Positions 1 through 9,782 are shown, counted from the first letter of the stretch. The stretch: 64,000 nt of DNA from Phreatobacter cathodiphilus (GCF_003008515.1 NZ_CP027668.1:4430446-4494445), one strand, 5' to 3'. Made by a program: numbers and translations. The notes: generated by a model from the sequence alone, not told the origin.

Positions 1-221
1 AGCCGGCGGTCATTCCCAATGCGGGCGGGTCGCTGCCCAACGACGTCTTCGCCGAGATCATCGGCATGCCGACCATTTGGGTACCGCACTCCTATCCCGG
101 CTGCTCGCAGCATGCCCCCAACGAGCACGTGCCCTCGGCCCTGGTCCGCGAGGCCATCGGCCTCATGGCCGGGCTTTACTGGGACCTCGGCGAGGGCACG
201 CACCCGAAGCTGGCGCGCTGA
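1..221 (+). CDS. M20 family metallopeptidase, C-terminal fragment
   Basis: Only the last ~72 residues are in the window; the reading frame is open from base 3 to the TGA at 219-221. The residues GGSLPNDVFAEIIGMPTIWV and HAPNEHV are typical of the C-terminal end of M20 dipeptidase/deacylase-like zinc hydrolases (ArgE/DapE/carboxypeptidase G2 relatives), where the HxPNE segment lies by the active site. It is followed after 25 bases by the DadA-like gene in the same direction, so it probably belongs to the same catabolic operon, hydrolysing a peptide or N-acyl amino acid. Substrate cannot be read from this fragment. Confidence 0.8.
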   Translation, partial: PAVIPNAGGSLPNDVFAEIIGMPTIWVPHSYPGCSQHAPNEHVPSALVREAIGLMAGLYWDLGEGTHPKLAR

Positions 222-246
222 GCGCCGGGACAGGGGAGGGGCCCCG

Positions 247-1500
247 ATGAACACGGTCGACCGGATCGACGTCGCCATCGTCGGCGGCGGCATGGTGGGG
301 ACAGCTACGGCGCTCGCCTGCCTCGCCCGCGGTCTCTCGGTGACCCTCGTCGATCCCGGCGGCATCCGCAACGCCGCGAGTTACGGCAATGCCGGTGTCA
401 TCTCACGCGGCTCGCTCTTCCCCGTGGCCGGCCCTGGCGTGCTGAAGAAGCTGCCTCGGTACGCCCTCAACCGCGACGTCGCCATCCGTGTCGACTACGG
501 CTCGCTGCTCGCCGTTGCGCCCTGGCTGGTCGCCTTCATGCGCCGCTGCAACGAGGCCTCGTGGCGCGAGGCCGCCGCGGCGCTCGATCCGCTCTGCGCC
601 GCGGCCTATGACGAGCACTGGCGCATCGCCGGCGAGATCGGCGCCCGCGACCTGATCGTGCGGCGAGGCTGGGTGAAGCTCTACCGAAGCGAGGAGGCCT
701 TCGCCGCCGGCGCGCTGGAGCGCGAGCTCCTCGGCCAGCACAAGGTCGCCTTCGAGGTGATCGACGGCGCCGAACTGCCGCAATTCGAACCGGCGCTGAA
801 GCGCCGCTACGCCAGGGCCGTCTGGCACACCGAGACGGGCTCGGTGCGCGATCCGGGCGCCCTCGTCCAGGCCTACGAGGCGGCCGCCGTCCAGCGCGGT
901 GCCACCCTCGTCGCGGCGCGGGCGAGGACCGTCGAGGAGGACGGTGACGGCGCGAAGGTCCTGCTCGAAGGTGGCGGGGAGGTCCGGGCGAAGACCGTCG
1001 TGATCGCCGCCGGCGCCGCCGCCCACGACCTCACCCGCATGATGGGCTATCGCCTGCCGCTCGCCGCCGAGCGGGGCTACCATCGCCATTTCGCCGATGC
1101 CAGCGAGCACAAGCTTTCCCGCCCGATCCACGACACCGGCGGCGGCTATGTCGTCTCGCCAATGAATGCCGGGCTTCGCCTGCTCTCGGGCGTCGAGCTC
1201 GCCCGCCGCGAGGCGCCCGCGAACTTCTCCCAGATCACCGCCGTCGAGGCCGACGCGCGCCGCACGGTCGCGATGGGCGACAGCGTCGAGCCGGCTCCCT
1301 GGCACGGCGCCCGGCCCTCGACCCCCGACGGCCTGCCGGTCATCGGCAGGGCGCCGCACCATCCCCATGTCGTCTTCGCTTTCGGCCACGGCCATATCGG
1401 CCTGTCGACCGGGCCGATCACCGGCCGTGTCGTCGCCGACATCGTCACCGGCGCGACCTCCGCCGTGCCGATCACCCCCTTCTCGCCGGGGCGGTTCTGA
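247..1500 (+). CDS. FAD-dependent D-amino acid dehydrogenase (DadA-like)
   Basis: A 417-residue flavoprotein of the DAO family. The N-terminus carries the dinucleotide-binding Rossmann motif (VAIVGGGMVGTATALA) and the C-terminus the GARPSTPDGLPVIGRAP segment followed by GHGHIGLSTGP, both typical of DadA-type D-amino acid dehydrogenases, which oxidatively deaminate D-amino acids and pass electrons to the respiratory chain. The ATG at 247 is preferred over an upstream open frame because it is preceded by GGGGAGGGGCC and begins right before the FAD motif. It lies between a peptidase and a TRAP transporter. Related enzymes oxidise hydroxyproline or other secondary amines, so the D-amino acid substrate is an inference. 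Confidence 0.85.
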   Translation: MNTVDRIDVAIVGGGMVGTATALACLARGLSVTLVDPGGIRNAASYGNAGVISRGSLFPVAGPGVLKKLPRYALNRDVAIRVDYGSLLAVAPWLVAFMRRCNEASWREAAAALDPLCAAAYDEHWRIAGEIGARDLIVRRGWVKLYRSEEAFAAGALERELLGQHKVAFEVIDGAELPQFEPALKRRYARAVWHTETGSVRDPGALVQAYEAAAVQRGATLVAARARTVEEDGDGAKVLLEGGGEVRAKTVVIAAGAAAHDLTRMMGYRLPLAAERGYHRHFADASEHKLSRPIHDTGGGYVVSPMNAGLRLLSGVELARREAPANFSQITAVEADARRTVAMGDSVEPAPWHGARPSTPDGLPVIGRAPHHPHVVFAFGHGHIGLSTGPITGRVVADIVTGATSAVPITPFSPGRF

Positions 1501-1621
1501 TCCGCCCCCGTGTCCGTGTGATCCCAGACATGCCGACATCGGACATTGCCAGCGACAGGCGGCCGGCTAGAGTTGCGGACAAGGCGGGCGGCATGACCCG
1601 CAAACCAGAGGTGTGACCACG

Positions 1622-2608
1622 ATGTTGAAGCGGATGATCGTCGCGGCCGGCATGGCCGCCGGCTTGATGGCGGGTGCCCTGGCGCCGGCCGGTGCGCAGA
1701 CGGTGGAATGGCGCGGCGGCTCCATCGGCGGCGGCTGGTACACCATCGTCTCGGGGGCGGCCAAGCTCCTCGAGGACAAGATCCCGGGCATGACCATCAA
1801 GGCCGTTCCGGGCGGCGGCGCCGCCAATCCGGTGGCCGTGCAGCAGGGGCAGGCGCAGCTCGCCATGTCCATCGACATCTTCGCCGCCATGGCTGCGTCC
1901 GGCACCGGCACCTATCAGGGCCGCCCTGCCGCCGACAAGCTGCGGATGATCGGCCAGTCCTTCGGCGACACGCCCTATCACTTCATCCGCGCCCCCGGCC
2001 AGACCATGGACATTGCGACCCTGTTCAAGGAGGGCCGCAACATCCGCTTCGGCGGCGCCAACAACGGCGCGACCGACGAGATCGCCCTGCGCTGGCTCCT
2101 CGCCGTCTACGGCCAGACCTATGACAGCCTGCGCGCCCGCGGCTGGCGCTTCCAGCTCGCCGCCTACGGCGACCTCGCCGCCGCCTATCGTGACGGCCAG
2201 CTCGACTACGCCTTCTTCGCCCTCGGCCTGCCCGGCTCGGCGGTGGTGGACATGGCCACCGGCCGTGACGGCGAGATTCTCGACATCCCGCAGGACGTGA
2301 TGGACGCCTTCAAGCAGCGCCACGGCATGGGCTCGGGCGTCATCCCGGCAGGCACCTACCCGCGCTTCCAGGGCACGCGCGAGGTGAAGACGCTGGTGAT
2401 GGCGACGACCCTCGTCACCTCGTCCGACGTGTCCGAGGACATCGTCTACAAGATCACCAAGGCGATCTGCGAGAACGTCGCGGAGCTGCCGCGCATCCAT
2501 GGCTCGCTGAAGGACTATCGTTGCGAGACGGCGATCGCCAACCGGCCCGTCCCGGTCCACCCCGGCGCGCTGCGCTACTATCGCGAGCGCGGCTGGGTGC
2601 AGGGCTGA
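1622..2608 (+). CDS. TAXI family TRAP transporter solute-binding protein
   Basis: A 328-residue periplasmic binding protein with a clear Sec signal peptide (MLKRMIVAAGMAAGLMAGAL, cleavage near APAGAQT). The mature N-terminus (GGSIGGGWYTIVSGAAKLL, then VPGGGAANPVAVQQGQAQ) is typical of the TAXI (TRAP-associated extracytoplasmic immunogenic) family, which delivers solutes to a fused TRAP permease. The ATG at 1622 is chosen over the in-frame GTG at 1613 because an AGAGG lies 10 bases before it but only 1 base before the GTG. The permease follows 90 bases downstream behind a strong hairpin. TAXI ligands include glutamate-like and other carboxylate compounds; this one is unknown. Confidence 0.9.
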   Translation: MLKRMIVAAGMAAGLMAGALAPAGAQTVEWRGGSIGGGWYTIVSGAAKLLEDKIPGMTIKAVPGGGAANPVAVQQGQAQLAMSIDIFAAMAASGTGTYQGRPAADKLRMIGQSFGDTPYHFIRAPGQTMDIATLFKEGRNIRFGGANNGATDEIALRWLLAVYGQTYDSLRARGWRFQLAAYGDLAAAYRDGQLDYAFFALGLPGSAVVDMATGRDGEILDIPQDVMDAFKQRHGMGSGVIPAGTYPRFQGTREVKTLVMATTLVTSSDVSEDIVYKITKAICENVAELPRIHGSLKDYRCETAIANRPVPVHPGALRYYRERGWVQG

Positions 2609-2624
2609 TCCACCTCGGTTGAAC

Positions 2625-2650
2625 AAGGCCCGGGCCACCGCCCGGGCCTT
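2625..2650 (+). terminator. Intercistronic hairpin in the TRAP operon
   Basis: An 11-base perfect stem (AAGGCCCGGGC / GCCCGGGCCTT) with a CACC loop lies between the binding-protein gene and the permease gene. It is followed by CACCTTTGG, not a long U-run, so it is more likely a partial terminator or a 3'-end-stabilising hairpin that gives more binding protein than permease, as is common in binding-protein transporters. Confidence 0.6.
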
Positions 2651-2698
2651 CACCTTTGGGGCTGCCGCCGGCCCGCCTCTTCACTCGGATATCTCGCC

Positions 2699-4660
2699 AT
2701 GCGCGAACTCAAGGGGCCGGTTTTCTGGCTCGCGGCCGCCGTTGCCGTCTCCGCCTCGCTCTTCCATCTGCTGACCGGCGGCTTCGGCTTCCTGGAGCCG
2801 CGCGAGCAGCGCTCCGTCCACCTGCTCGTGCTGCTGCCGCTCGCCTTCATCCTCTATCCGGCCGGCGAGACCTCGCCCAAGGATCGCCCCAGCGTCGTGG
2901 ATTGGCTGCTCTCGGCCCTCGCGGTTCTGCCGAGCCTCTATTCCTACGGCTGCGCCAATGGCGGGCGCTACTGCGCCTCCATTATCAACCTGCGCTTCGA
3001 GACGGTCGATCCTGTCCATCCGGTCGAACTCGTCTTCGGCGTCATCGCCATCGTCCTGGTCGTCGAGGCCCTGCGCCGGGCGGTGACGCCGGTGCTCGCG
3101 GGCCTCGTCGCTTCCGGCATTCTCTATCTCTTCGTCACCGAATACATGCCGGGTATCCTGCATTTCCGCGACATTCCGGCGACGCAGATCGTCGAGACCA
3201 TGTACCTGTTCAACTCGAACGGCATTTACGGCTCGATCACCGGCATCTCGGCCACCATGGTCGCCATGTTCATCATCTTCGGCGCTTTCATCGAAGGCTC
3301 TGGCGTCGGCATGCTGTTCCACAATCTCGGCATGAAGGTCGCGGGCCGGCAGGCCGGCGGGCCCGCCAAGGTCGAGGTCGTCTCTTCCGCCATGTTCGGC
3401 ACGATCTCGGGCTCGTCCGTCGCGAACGTCTTCGCCACCGGCTCCTTCACCATCCCCGCCATGATCAAGCTCGGCTACCGCCGCCAGTTCGCGGCCGGGG
3501 TCGAGGCCGCCTCCTCGGTCGGAGGGCAGATCATGCCGCCCGTGATGGGGGCGGGAGCCTTCATCATGGCCGAGATCACCAACATTCCGTACCAGACCAT
3601 CGCGCTGGCGGCGATCGCCGGCTCGCTGCTCTACTTCTTCATGATCCTCATCAGCGTGCATTTCGAGGCGCGGCGGCTGCGCCTCACCGGCTGCGACCCC
3701 GACGAGATCCCGACCTGGAGCTTCGTGCTCCGCGACGTCCACCTGCTCATCCCGGTCTTCGTCATGATCGGCGCCATGGCTATGGGCTATTCGCCCTCCT
3801 TCGCCGCTTTCTGGGGGATCATAGCCGTCTGGCCGTCCTCCTGGTTGCGCGTCCACACCCGGCTCTGGCCTGCGGACATCCTGCGCATGCTGGCGAACGG
3901 CGGGCGCAACATGGTGGTGGTGGCGCTCGCCTGCGCGGGCGCCGGCATCTTCGTCGCCTGCCTCACGGTCACGGGCATGGTGATCTCCTTCTCCACCATC
4001 GTGACGGGCCTAGCCGGCAACAACCTCTACATCGCCGGCGTCCTCATCGCGATCACCGTGCTCATCCTCGGCATGGGTGTGCCGACCACCGCCGCCTACA
4101 TCATCGGCGCGGCGATCGGCGCGCCCATCCTCCAGCAGTTCGGTGTGCCGGTGCTCGCCGCCCACATGTTCGTCTTCTACTTCTCCATCCTCGCCGACGC
4201 GACGCCGCCGGTCTCCGTCGCCTCCTACGCGGCGGCCTCCATCGCCCGCTGCAGCCCGATGGCGGCGGGTGTGGTCGCCTTCCGCCTCGCCATCGCCGGC
4301 TTCGTCGTCGGCTTCTCCTATCTCCATTCCAGCGCCCTACTGCTGCAGGACTCGTGGTTTGAGATCATCGGCGAGTTCATCGCCAACGCCTTGGGACTGA
4401 CCCTGCTCGCGGCCGGCTTCTTCGGCTTCTTCCGCGCGCCGCTGCCCGTGGCGCTGCGCCTGCCGCTGATCCCGCTCGGCGTCATGGCGACGCTCTTCGA
4501 CCCCATACCCGTGTGGTGGCGGGTCGCCATCGTCGCCGGCATCGCCGTCGCCCTTTACCTCGGCCAGAAGGCGGCCGCCGGCCGTGAGGAGGGCGTCCTG
4601 GCCAACGAGGCCGCGGTCAGGGCCGAGGCGCGCCTCGCGCGGGAGACCTCCCCCACATGA
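2699..4660 (+). CDS. TRAP transporter fused permease (DctQM-type, TAXI-associated)
   Basis: A 653-residue integral membrane protein with about 16-18 predicted hydrophobic helices. Its length and the signature around residues 230-300 (GTISGSSVANVFATGSFTIP, then VGGQIMPPVMGAGAFIMAE) match the fused 4TM/12TM TRAP permeases that pair with TAXI binding proteins; a second copy of the motif (MGVPTTAAYII) lies in the distal half, reflecting the internal DctM repeat. It imports the bound solute with a sodium or proton gradient. The stop codon overlaps the start of the next gene (ATGA at 4657-4660), so translation is coupled. Confidence 0.92.
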   Translation: MRELKGPVFWLAAAVAVSASLFHLLTGGFGFLEPREQRSVHLLVLLPLAFILYPAGETSPKDRPSVVDWLLSALAVLPSLYSYGCANGGRYCASIINLRFETVDPVHPVELVFGVIAIVLVVEALRRAVTPVLAGLVASGILYLFVTEYMPGILHFRDIPATQIVETMYLFNSNGIYGSITGISATMVAMFIIFGAFIEGSGVGMLFHNLGMKVAGRQAGGPAKVEVVSSAMFGTISGSSVANVFATGSFTIPAMIKLGYRRQFAAGVEAASSVGGQIMPPVMGAGAFIMAEITNIPYQTIALAAIAGSLLYFFMILISVHFEARRLRLTGCDPDEIPTWSFVLRDVHLLIPVFVMIGAMAMGYSPSFAAFWGIIAVWPSSWLRVHTRLWPADILRMLANGGRNMVVVALACAGAGIFVACLTVTGMVISFSTIVTGLAGNNLYIAGVLIAITVLILGMGVPTTAAYIIGAAIGAPILQQFGVPVLAAHMFVFYFSILADATPPVSVASYAAASIARCSPMAAGVVAFRLAIAGFVVGFSYLHSSALLLQDSWFEIIGEFIANALGLTLLAAGFFGFFRAPLPVALRLPLIPLGVMATLFDPIPVWWRVAIVAGIAVALYLGQKAAAGREEGVLANEAAVRAEARLARETSPT

Positions 4661-5772
4661 TCATCGACCGCATGCAGGTTCGGCTCACCCGCTGGCCCCT
4701 GAAGATGACCCGCAAGCACGGCGTCGGCGACGTCGCCGACACGCTTCCCGGTGTCGTCGTCTCGCTCCACACGAAGGACGGGCTCACCGGCTGGGGGGAG
4801 GCGGCGCCCTGGTCCGTCTTCTCGGGAACAGCCGAGGCGGCGGTCGCCGCCCTCGACGTCTATCTGCGTCCGCTGGTGATCGGCCGCGACCCGCGCCGGC
4901 TCGCCCGCATCATGGCCGAGGCCGACCGCACCATCGTCGGCCACCCGGAAGCCAAGATGGCGCTCGACATGGCGCTGCACGACCTCTTCGGCCAGGCGGC
5001 GGGTGTGAGCGTCGCCGAACTACTGGGCGGCGTCTTCCGCGAGAGCATCCCGCTCTCGGTCTCCATCGCCAATCCCGACTTTGACGCCGACCTCGACTTC
5101 GCGCGCGCCCGTCTCGCCGAGGGCATCCGCCTGTTCAAGGTGAAGACCGGCTTCTCCACCCATGCCGAGGACATGAGCCGGCTCGACCGGCTCGCCGCCA
5201 TGCTGCCCGCCGACGCCTCGCTCCGCATCGACTACAACCAGGGCCTCGCCGCGGTGGACGCGATCCGGACCCTTCGTGACGTCGAGGCCTTCCGTCCCGC
5301 CTTCATCGAGCAGCCGGTGGCGCGCGACCGCCGCGACGCCATGGCCGAGATCGCCCGCGCCCTCGACACGCCGATCCTCGCCGACGAGAGCGTCTTCTCG
5401 CCCGAGGAGGCGGTCGAGTGCGTGCGGTCGCGCTTCGCCGACGCCGTGTCCATCAAGCTCATGAAGGCCGGCTCCTTCGCCAAGGGCAAGGCCATCGCCG
5501 CCATCGCGCAGGCCGCCGGGATGCCCTGCTATGGCGGCACCATGTACGAGGCGGGCATCGCGCTCACCGCCGGCATCCATTTCGCCGCGTCGACCCCGGC
5601 CATGACCCTGGGGGCGGAGTACTATACCTCCGCCTTCGTGCTCGGCACGGAAATCCTGAAGGAGCCTGTGCGGCTGGAAGCCGGCGCCTCCTGGCTACCA
5701 ACCGGGCCGGGCCTCGGCATCGCTGTCGACGAGGCGGCGCTGAAGGGCGCGACCATGGAGGTGCGGGGGTAG
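4657..5772 (+). CDS. Enolase-superfamily enzyme, MLE / dipeptide epimerase subgroup
   Basis: A 371-residue member of the muconate-lactonizing-enzyme subgroup. The catalytic framework is visible: KVKTG (K161/K163), metal ligands D192 (IDYN), E218 (IEQP) and D243 (ADES), and the second-face lysine K267 (SIKLMK). Members include muconate cycloisomerase, L-Ala-D/L-Glu (dipeptide) epimerase, cis-3-hydroxyproline dehydratase and N-succinylamino acid racemase; sequence alone does not separate these. The neighbouring peptidase, D-amino-acid dehydrogenase and TAXI transporter, and the absence of aromatic-degradation genes, make an epimerase or dehydratase acting on an amino acid derivative more likely than muconate cyclisation (inference). 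Translationally coupled to the permease. Confidence 0.8.
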   Translation: MIIDRMQVRLTRWPLKMTRKHGVGDVADTLPGVVVSLHTKDGLTGWGEAAPWSVFSGTAEAAVAALDVYLRPLVIGRDPRRLARIMAEADRTIVGHPEAKMALDMALHDLFGQAAGVSVAELLGGVFRESIPLSVSIANPDFDADLDFARARLAEGIRLFKVKTGFSTHAEDMSRLDRLAAMLPADASLRIDYNQGLAAVDAIRTLRDVEAFRPAFIEQPVARDRRDAMAEIARALDTPILADESVFSPEEAVECVRSRFADAVSIKLMKAGSFAKGKAIAAIAQAAGMPCYGGTMYEAGIALTAGIHFAASTPAMTLGAEYYTSAFVLGTEILKEPVRLEAGASWLPTGPGLGIAVDEAALKGATMEVRG

Positions 5773-5807
5773 GTCCACGCCCGCTCTACGGTTCAGCCCG
5801 AAACGAA

Positions 5808-5831
5808 ATGCCCGGCACAAAGGCCGGGCAT
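5808..5831. terminator. Bidirectional terminator between convergent genes
   Basis: A perfect 9-base stem (ATGCCCGGC / GCCGGGCAT) with a 6-base loop sits between the enolase-superfamily gene (plus) and typA (minus). Read on the minus strand it is followed by TTCGTTTC, a weak U-rich tail, so it may serve typA as well as the plus-strand operon. Confidence 0.65.
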
Positions 5832-5860
5832 GAGCACCATCTGCCGGTCGCGATGGGGGC

Positions 5861-7684
<1,824 letters not shown>

Positions 7685-8166
7685 GGCAGGGGCGTCCGGT
7701 CGGGCGAATACGAAAAAGCGGGCTCCGTCGAAATGGCGGCCCGCGTGAACTCTGTTGCGGTGCATCTATAGGAGACGGTCCCACGGCGCAACGGAAACCG
7801 GCCGTCGCAGCGCGCGCGGGCCATCTGTCCGCGCTCTCGCAAATTGGGAGGCTCTCGCGGATTGCGAGGCCCAATTGGCGAGAGCAGGCGCGGTCAACGG
7901 CGGAAGGCTCCAACGCCTAGCGGCCTGGCACCCGCAGAAGCGCTATATCTTGTGGTGCCGCCCGGTGGTGTTGCTTGGCACCGCCCCTGCAGGAGACAGG
8001 ATGACCCGGCATCAGGTATTTGCGTCGCCGGTTCAATGGCTCGGACGGGAGGGGACCGCAATCTGCGACCCCTTGAGCGTGGTCTCCTCCCTTCCACTCC
8101 GAGCCTTCCTCGCTCCCTCCCTATATCCCCATCCGGCGTCACGCCTCCGTCAAACCACGCATGACG
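7685..8166. other. Long intergenic region with nested dyads, no convincing gene
   Basis: About 480 bases between typA and the promoter region of the next gene hold no convincing coding sequence; the open frames here lack family features and Shine-Dalgarno sites. The stretch contains an elaborate inverted repeat at 7834-7884 and a second hairpin, an 11-base stem with one mismatch (8047-8057 with 8081-8091, loop 23 bases). A 6-base pair GGTGCC/GGCACC brackets about 7954-7982. These could be part of a leader or a small RNA, but I cannot assign an RNA family. It has no SRP RNA or tmRNA hallmark sequences. Confidence 0.5.
7834..7884. repeat. Nested inverted/direct repeat
   Basis: The outer arms (7834-7848 and 7870-7884) are 15 bases and complementary at 14 positions (CTCTCGCAAATTGGG versus CCCAATTGGCGAGAG). 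Between them lies an inner hairpin CTCGC/GCGAG (7854-7858 with 7864-7868). The left half is also a direct repeat: CTCTCGCNNATTGNGAGG occurs at 7834-7851 and again at 7852-7869. It may be an operator with several half-sites or a structured RNA element upstream of typA. Confidence 0.6.
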
Positions 8167-8202
8167 TGACGGAAGTTTCCCGCTAGCTTCTACATTAGAA
8201 GC
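8167..8202 (+). promoter_or_regulatory. Candidate promoter with overlapping 17-base dyad
   Basis: A possible sigma-70-type pair TGACGG (8167-8172) and TACATT (8191-8196) is separated by 18 bases, about 55 bases before the repeat-peptide gene. The -10-like hexamer sits inside a perfect dyad GCTTCTA-CAT-TAGAAGC at 8186-8202, which would be a natural position for a repressor. The hexamers are only approximate matches; the dyad is seen directly. Confidence 0.4.
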
Positions 8203-8252
8203 GTTCGCAGCTACTGGCCGAGGCCGCTGCAACACCGGGGAGGTTCGACGCG

Positions 8253-8594
8253 ATGACTCACGACACACCCGCTTCGTCCGGCGACGATACCCCGCCGTCC
8301 AGACCGCTCGACCGTCGGCTCTTCGTCTTCAAGACGCTGGCGGGGGCGGCTACGCTGGTCGTTCCCGGCGCCGTCGCCACCTCGCAGCCGGCCGCGGCGC
8401 AGCGCCTGCGCGTGACGGACAGCGATCCCAACGATCGCGAGGGCCGCGGCCGCGGCCGTTTCGTCCGTCGCCGCGGCACCGACAGCGATCCCTATGACGA
8501 TCCCGGACGTGGCCGCGTGCGGGTCATCCGCCGCCGCGTCCGCGTCACCGACAACGATCCCCGGGATCCCCGTGGCCGCGGCCGCGGCTGGTAG
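8253..8594 (+). CDS. Small exported Arg-rich protein with TDSDP repeats
   Basis: A 113-residue protein with a strong GGGGAGG ribosome-binding site. Residues 1-50 form an export signal with a twin-arginine-like core (DRRLFVFK), a hydrophobic stretch and a likely AAAQ cleavage site. The mature ~63 residues consist of three imperfect repeats: RVTDSDPNDREGRGRGR, GTDSDPYDDPGRGRVR and RVTDNDPRDPRGRGRGW, joined by Arg-rich linkers (RRR). The D-x-D-P-x-D core resembles calcium-binding loops, and the GRGR tails are strongly basic. I do not recognise a named family. It is followed after 12 bases by a JmjC/Cupin_4 oxygenase, so the two are almost certainly co-transcribed; that it is the enzyme's substrate is inference. 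Confidence 0.75.
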   Translation: MTHDTPASSGDDTPPSRPLDRRLFVFKTLAGAATLVVPGAVATSQPAAAQRLRVTDSDPNDREGRGRGRFVRRRGTDSDPYDDPGRGRVRVIRRRVRVTDNDPRDPRGRGRGW

Positions 8595-8606
8595 GCCCGG
8601 CCGCCC

Positions 8607-9782
8607 GTGACGCTCGCGGCGGATGCATTCGGGCTGGCCTTCGGGACGATGACCGTTCCCGAGGCCTTCGCCTTGCGCGAGGGAGGCGAGGCGCGCCACC
8701 TTCCGGGCGGAGACGCCCGCCGGTTCGCGCCGCTCCTGTCCATCGCCGACCTCGATGCCTTCCTGCGGACCGACGCGGCGCGCTCGCCGCGCGTATCGAT
8801 GGCGGACAGCTCCCGCGACGGCAGCGCCGCCGTTCCCGACGATCTCTTCGCCGACGAGGACGGCCGCATTGACCCGATCGGCCTGTTCCAGCTCTTCGAC
8901 GGCGGCGCCACCCTCGTCATCTCGCAGTTCCACGAGATGCATCCGCCTCTGGCGCGGTTCTGCCGCGGGCTGGAGAAGCTCTTTCTCCATGCCGTCCAGG
9001 CCAACATCTACCTGACTCCGCCGGGCGCGCAGGGGTTTCGCACCCACTTCGACACCCACGACGTCCTCGTCCTGCAGGTTTCCGGACACAAGGCCTGGCG
9101 GGTCTGGGGCGACATGCTTCTGCCCCACGCGACCCGCAACACGCCGTGGGACGGAACGGTTCACCGGGCCGATCCCGCCGGTGCCCGCGATGTTCTGCTG
9201 GCACCGGGCGACGTGCTCTACGTCCCCCGCGGCGTGGCGCACGACGCGGCGGCCCAGCAAGGCGGCGAGCCCTCCCTCCATGTCACCGTCGGTCTCCTGG
9301 AGCCGAGCTGGGCCGACGCGCTGAAGGCGGCCATCGACCAGATGGAGCAGCAACAGCCGGCGTTGCGGCAGTCCTTCCGCACCTGGCGCCTCGCCGACGA
9401 GGCGTCGCGCGCCGGGCTCCTGAGTGCGGCGCGCGACCGGCTGGCGGCGGTCGCCACCGAGGAATCACTCGACCTCGTCGCCATGCGCTTCCTCCAGCAG
9501 CTCGGCACGGACCGGATACTCATGCCGGGTCGCGGCCTCGTCGCTCCCCGGCCGGAACTCGACGACCGGCTCGTCCTCGCTGATGCCGTTCACCACTACG
9601 TCGTCCCCATGGGTGAGGGGGCGGAACTGCGCTGGGCCGGTCCGTCCGTACCTCTGACCGCGGCCGAACTGGTCTGGCTCGAGAGGCTCGGCGAGGGCGC
9701 CACCGCGCGTGAGCTCGGGGGCGAGGCGGCCCTCGCCTTCTGCGCGCGGCTCATGGCCCTCGGGCTGCTCGAGCGCGCCTGA
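8607..9782 (+). CDS. JmjC / Cupin_4 Fe(II)-2-oxoglutarate oxygenase
   Basis: A 391-residue protein of the Cupin_4 (ribosomal-oxygenase-like, YcfD/MINA53/NO66) family, whose known members hydroxylate Arg or His in ribosomal proteins. The JmjC core spans roughly residues 80-235, with the iron triad H147-x-D149 (THFDTHD) and H212 (PRGVAH). A helical/winged-helix-like C-terminal half (~240-391) matches the family's dimerisation and C-terminal modules. The GTG at 8607 is used because family-like sequence (the GTMTVPEAF region) begins soon after it; ATG at 8649 is an alternative, and neither has a strong Shine-Dalgarno. The upstream gene encodes a small Arg-rich exported repeat protein, suggesting a peptide target rather than a ribosomal one (inference). 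Confidence 0.8.
   Translation: MTLAADAFGLAFGTMTVPEAFALREGGEARHLPGGDARRFAPLLSIADLDAFLRTDAARSPRVSMADSSRDGSAAVPDDLFADEDGRIDPIGLFQLFDGGATLVISQFHEMHPPLARFCRGLEKLFLHAVQANIYLTPPGAQGFRTHFDTHDVLVLQVSGHKAWRVWGDMLLPHATRNTPWDGTVHRADPAGARDVLLAPGDVLYVPRGVAHDAAAQQGGEPSLHVTVGLLEPSWADALKAAIDQMEQQQPALRQSFRTWRLADEASRAGLLSAARDRLAAVATEESLDLVAMRFLQQLGTDRILMPGRGLVAPRPELDDRLVLADAVHHYVVPMGEGAELRWAGPSVPLTAAELVWLERLGEGATARELGGEAALAFCARLMALGLLERA

Noticed and set aside
7920..8100. Possible 6S, SRP or tmRNA gene
   Set aside because: The hallmark SRP tetraloop region, tmRNA tag frame and 6S closing-stem layout are not visible; the hairpin at 8047-8091 alone is not diagnostic.
7755..8186. Open frames in the typA upstream region as small genes
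   Set aside because: No ribosome-binding site, no domain or signal, low-complexity Arg/Pro/Ser composition; the region is better read as non-coding.
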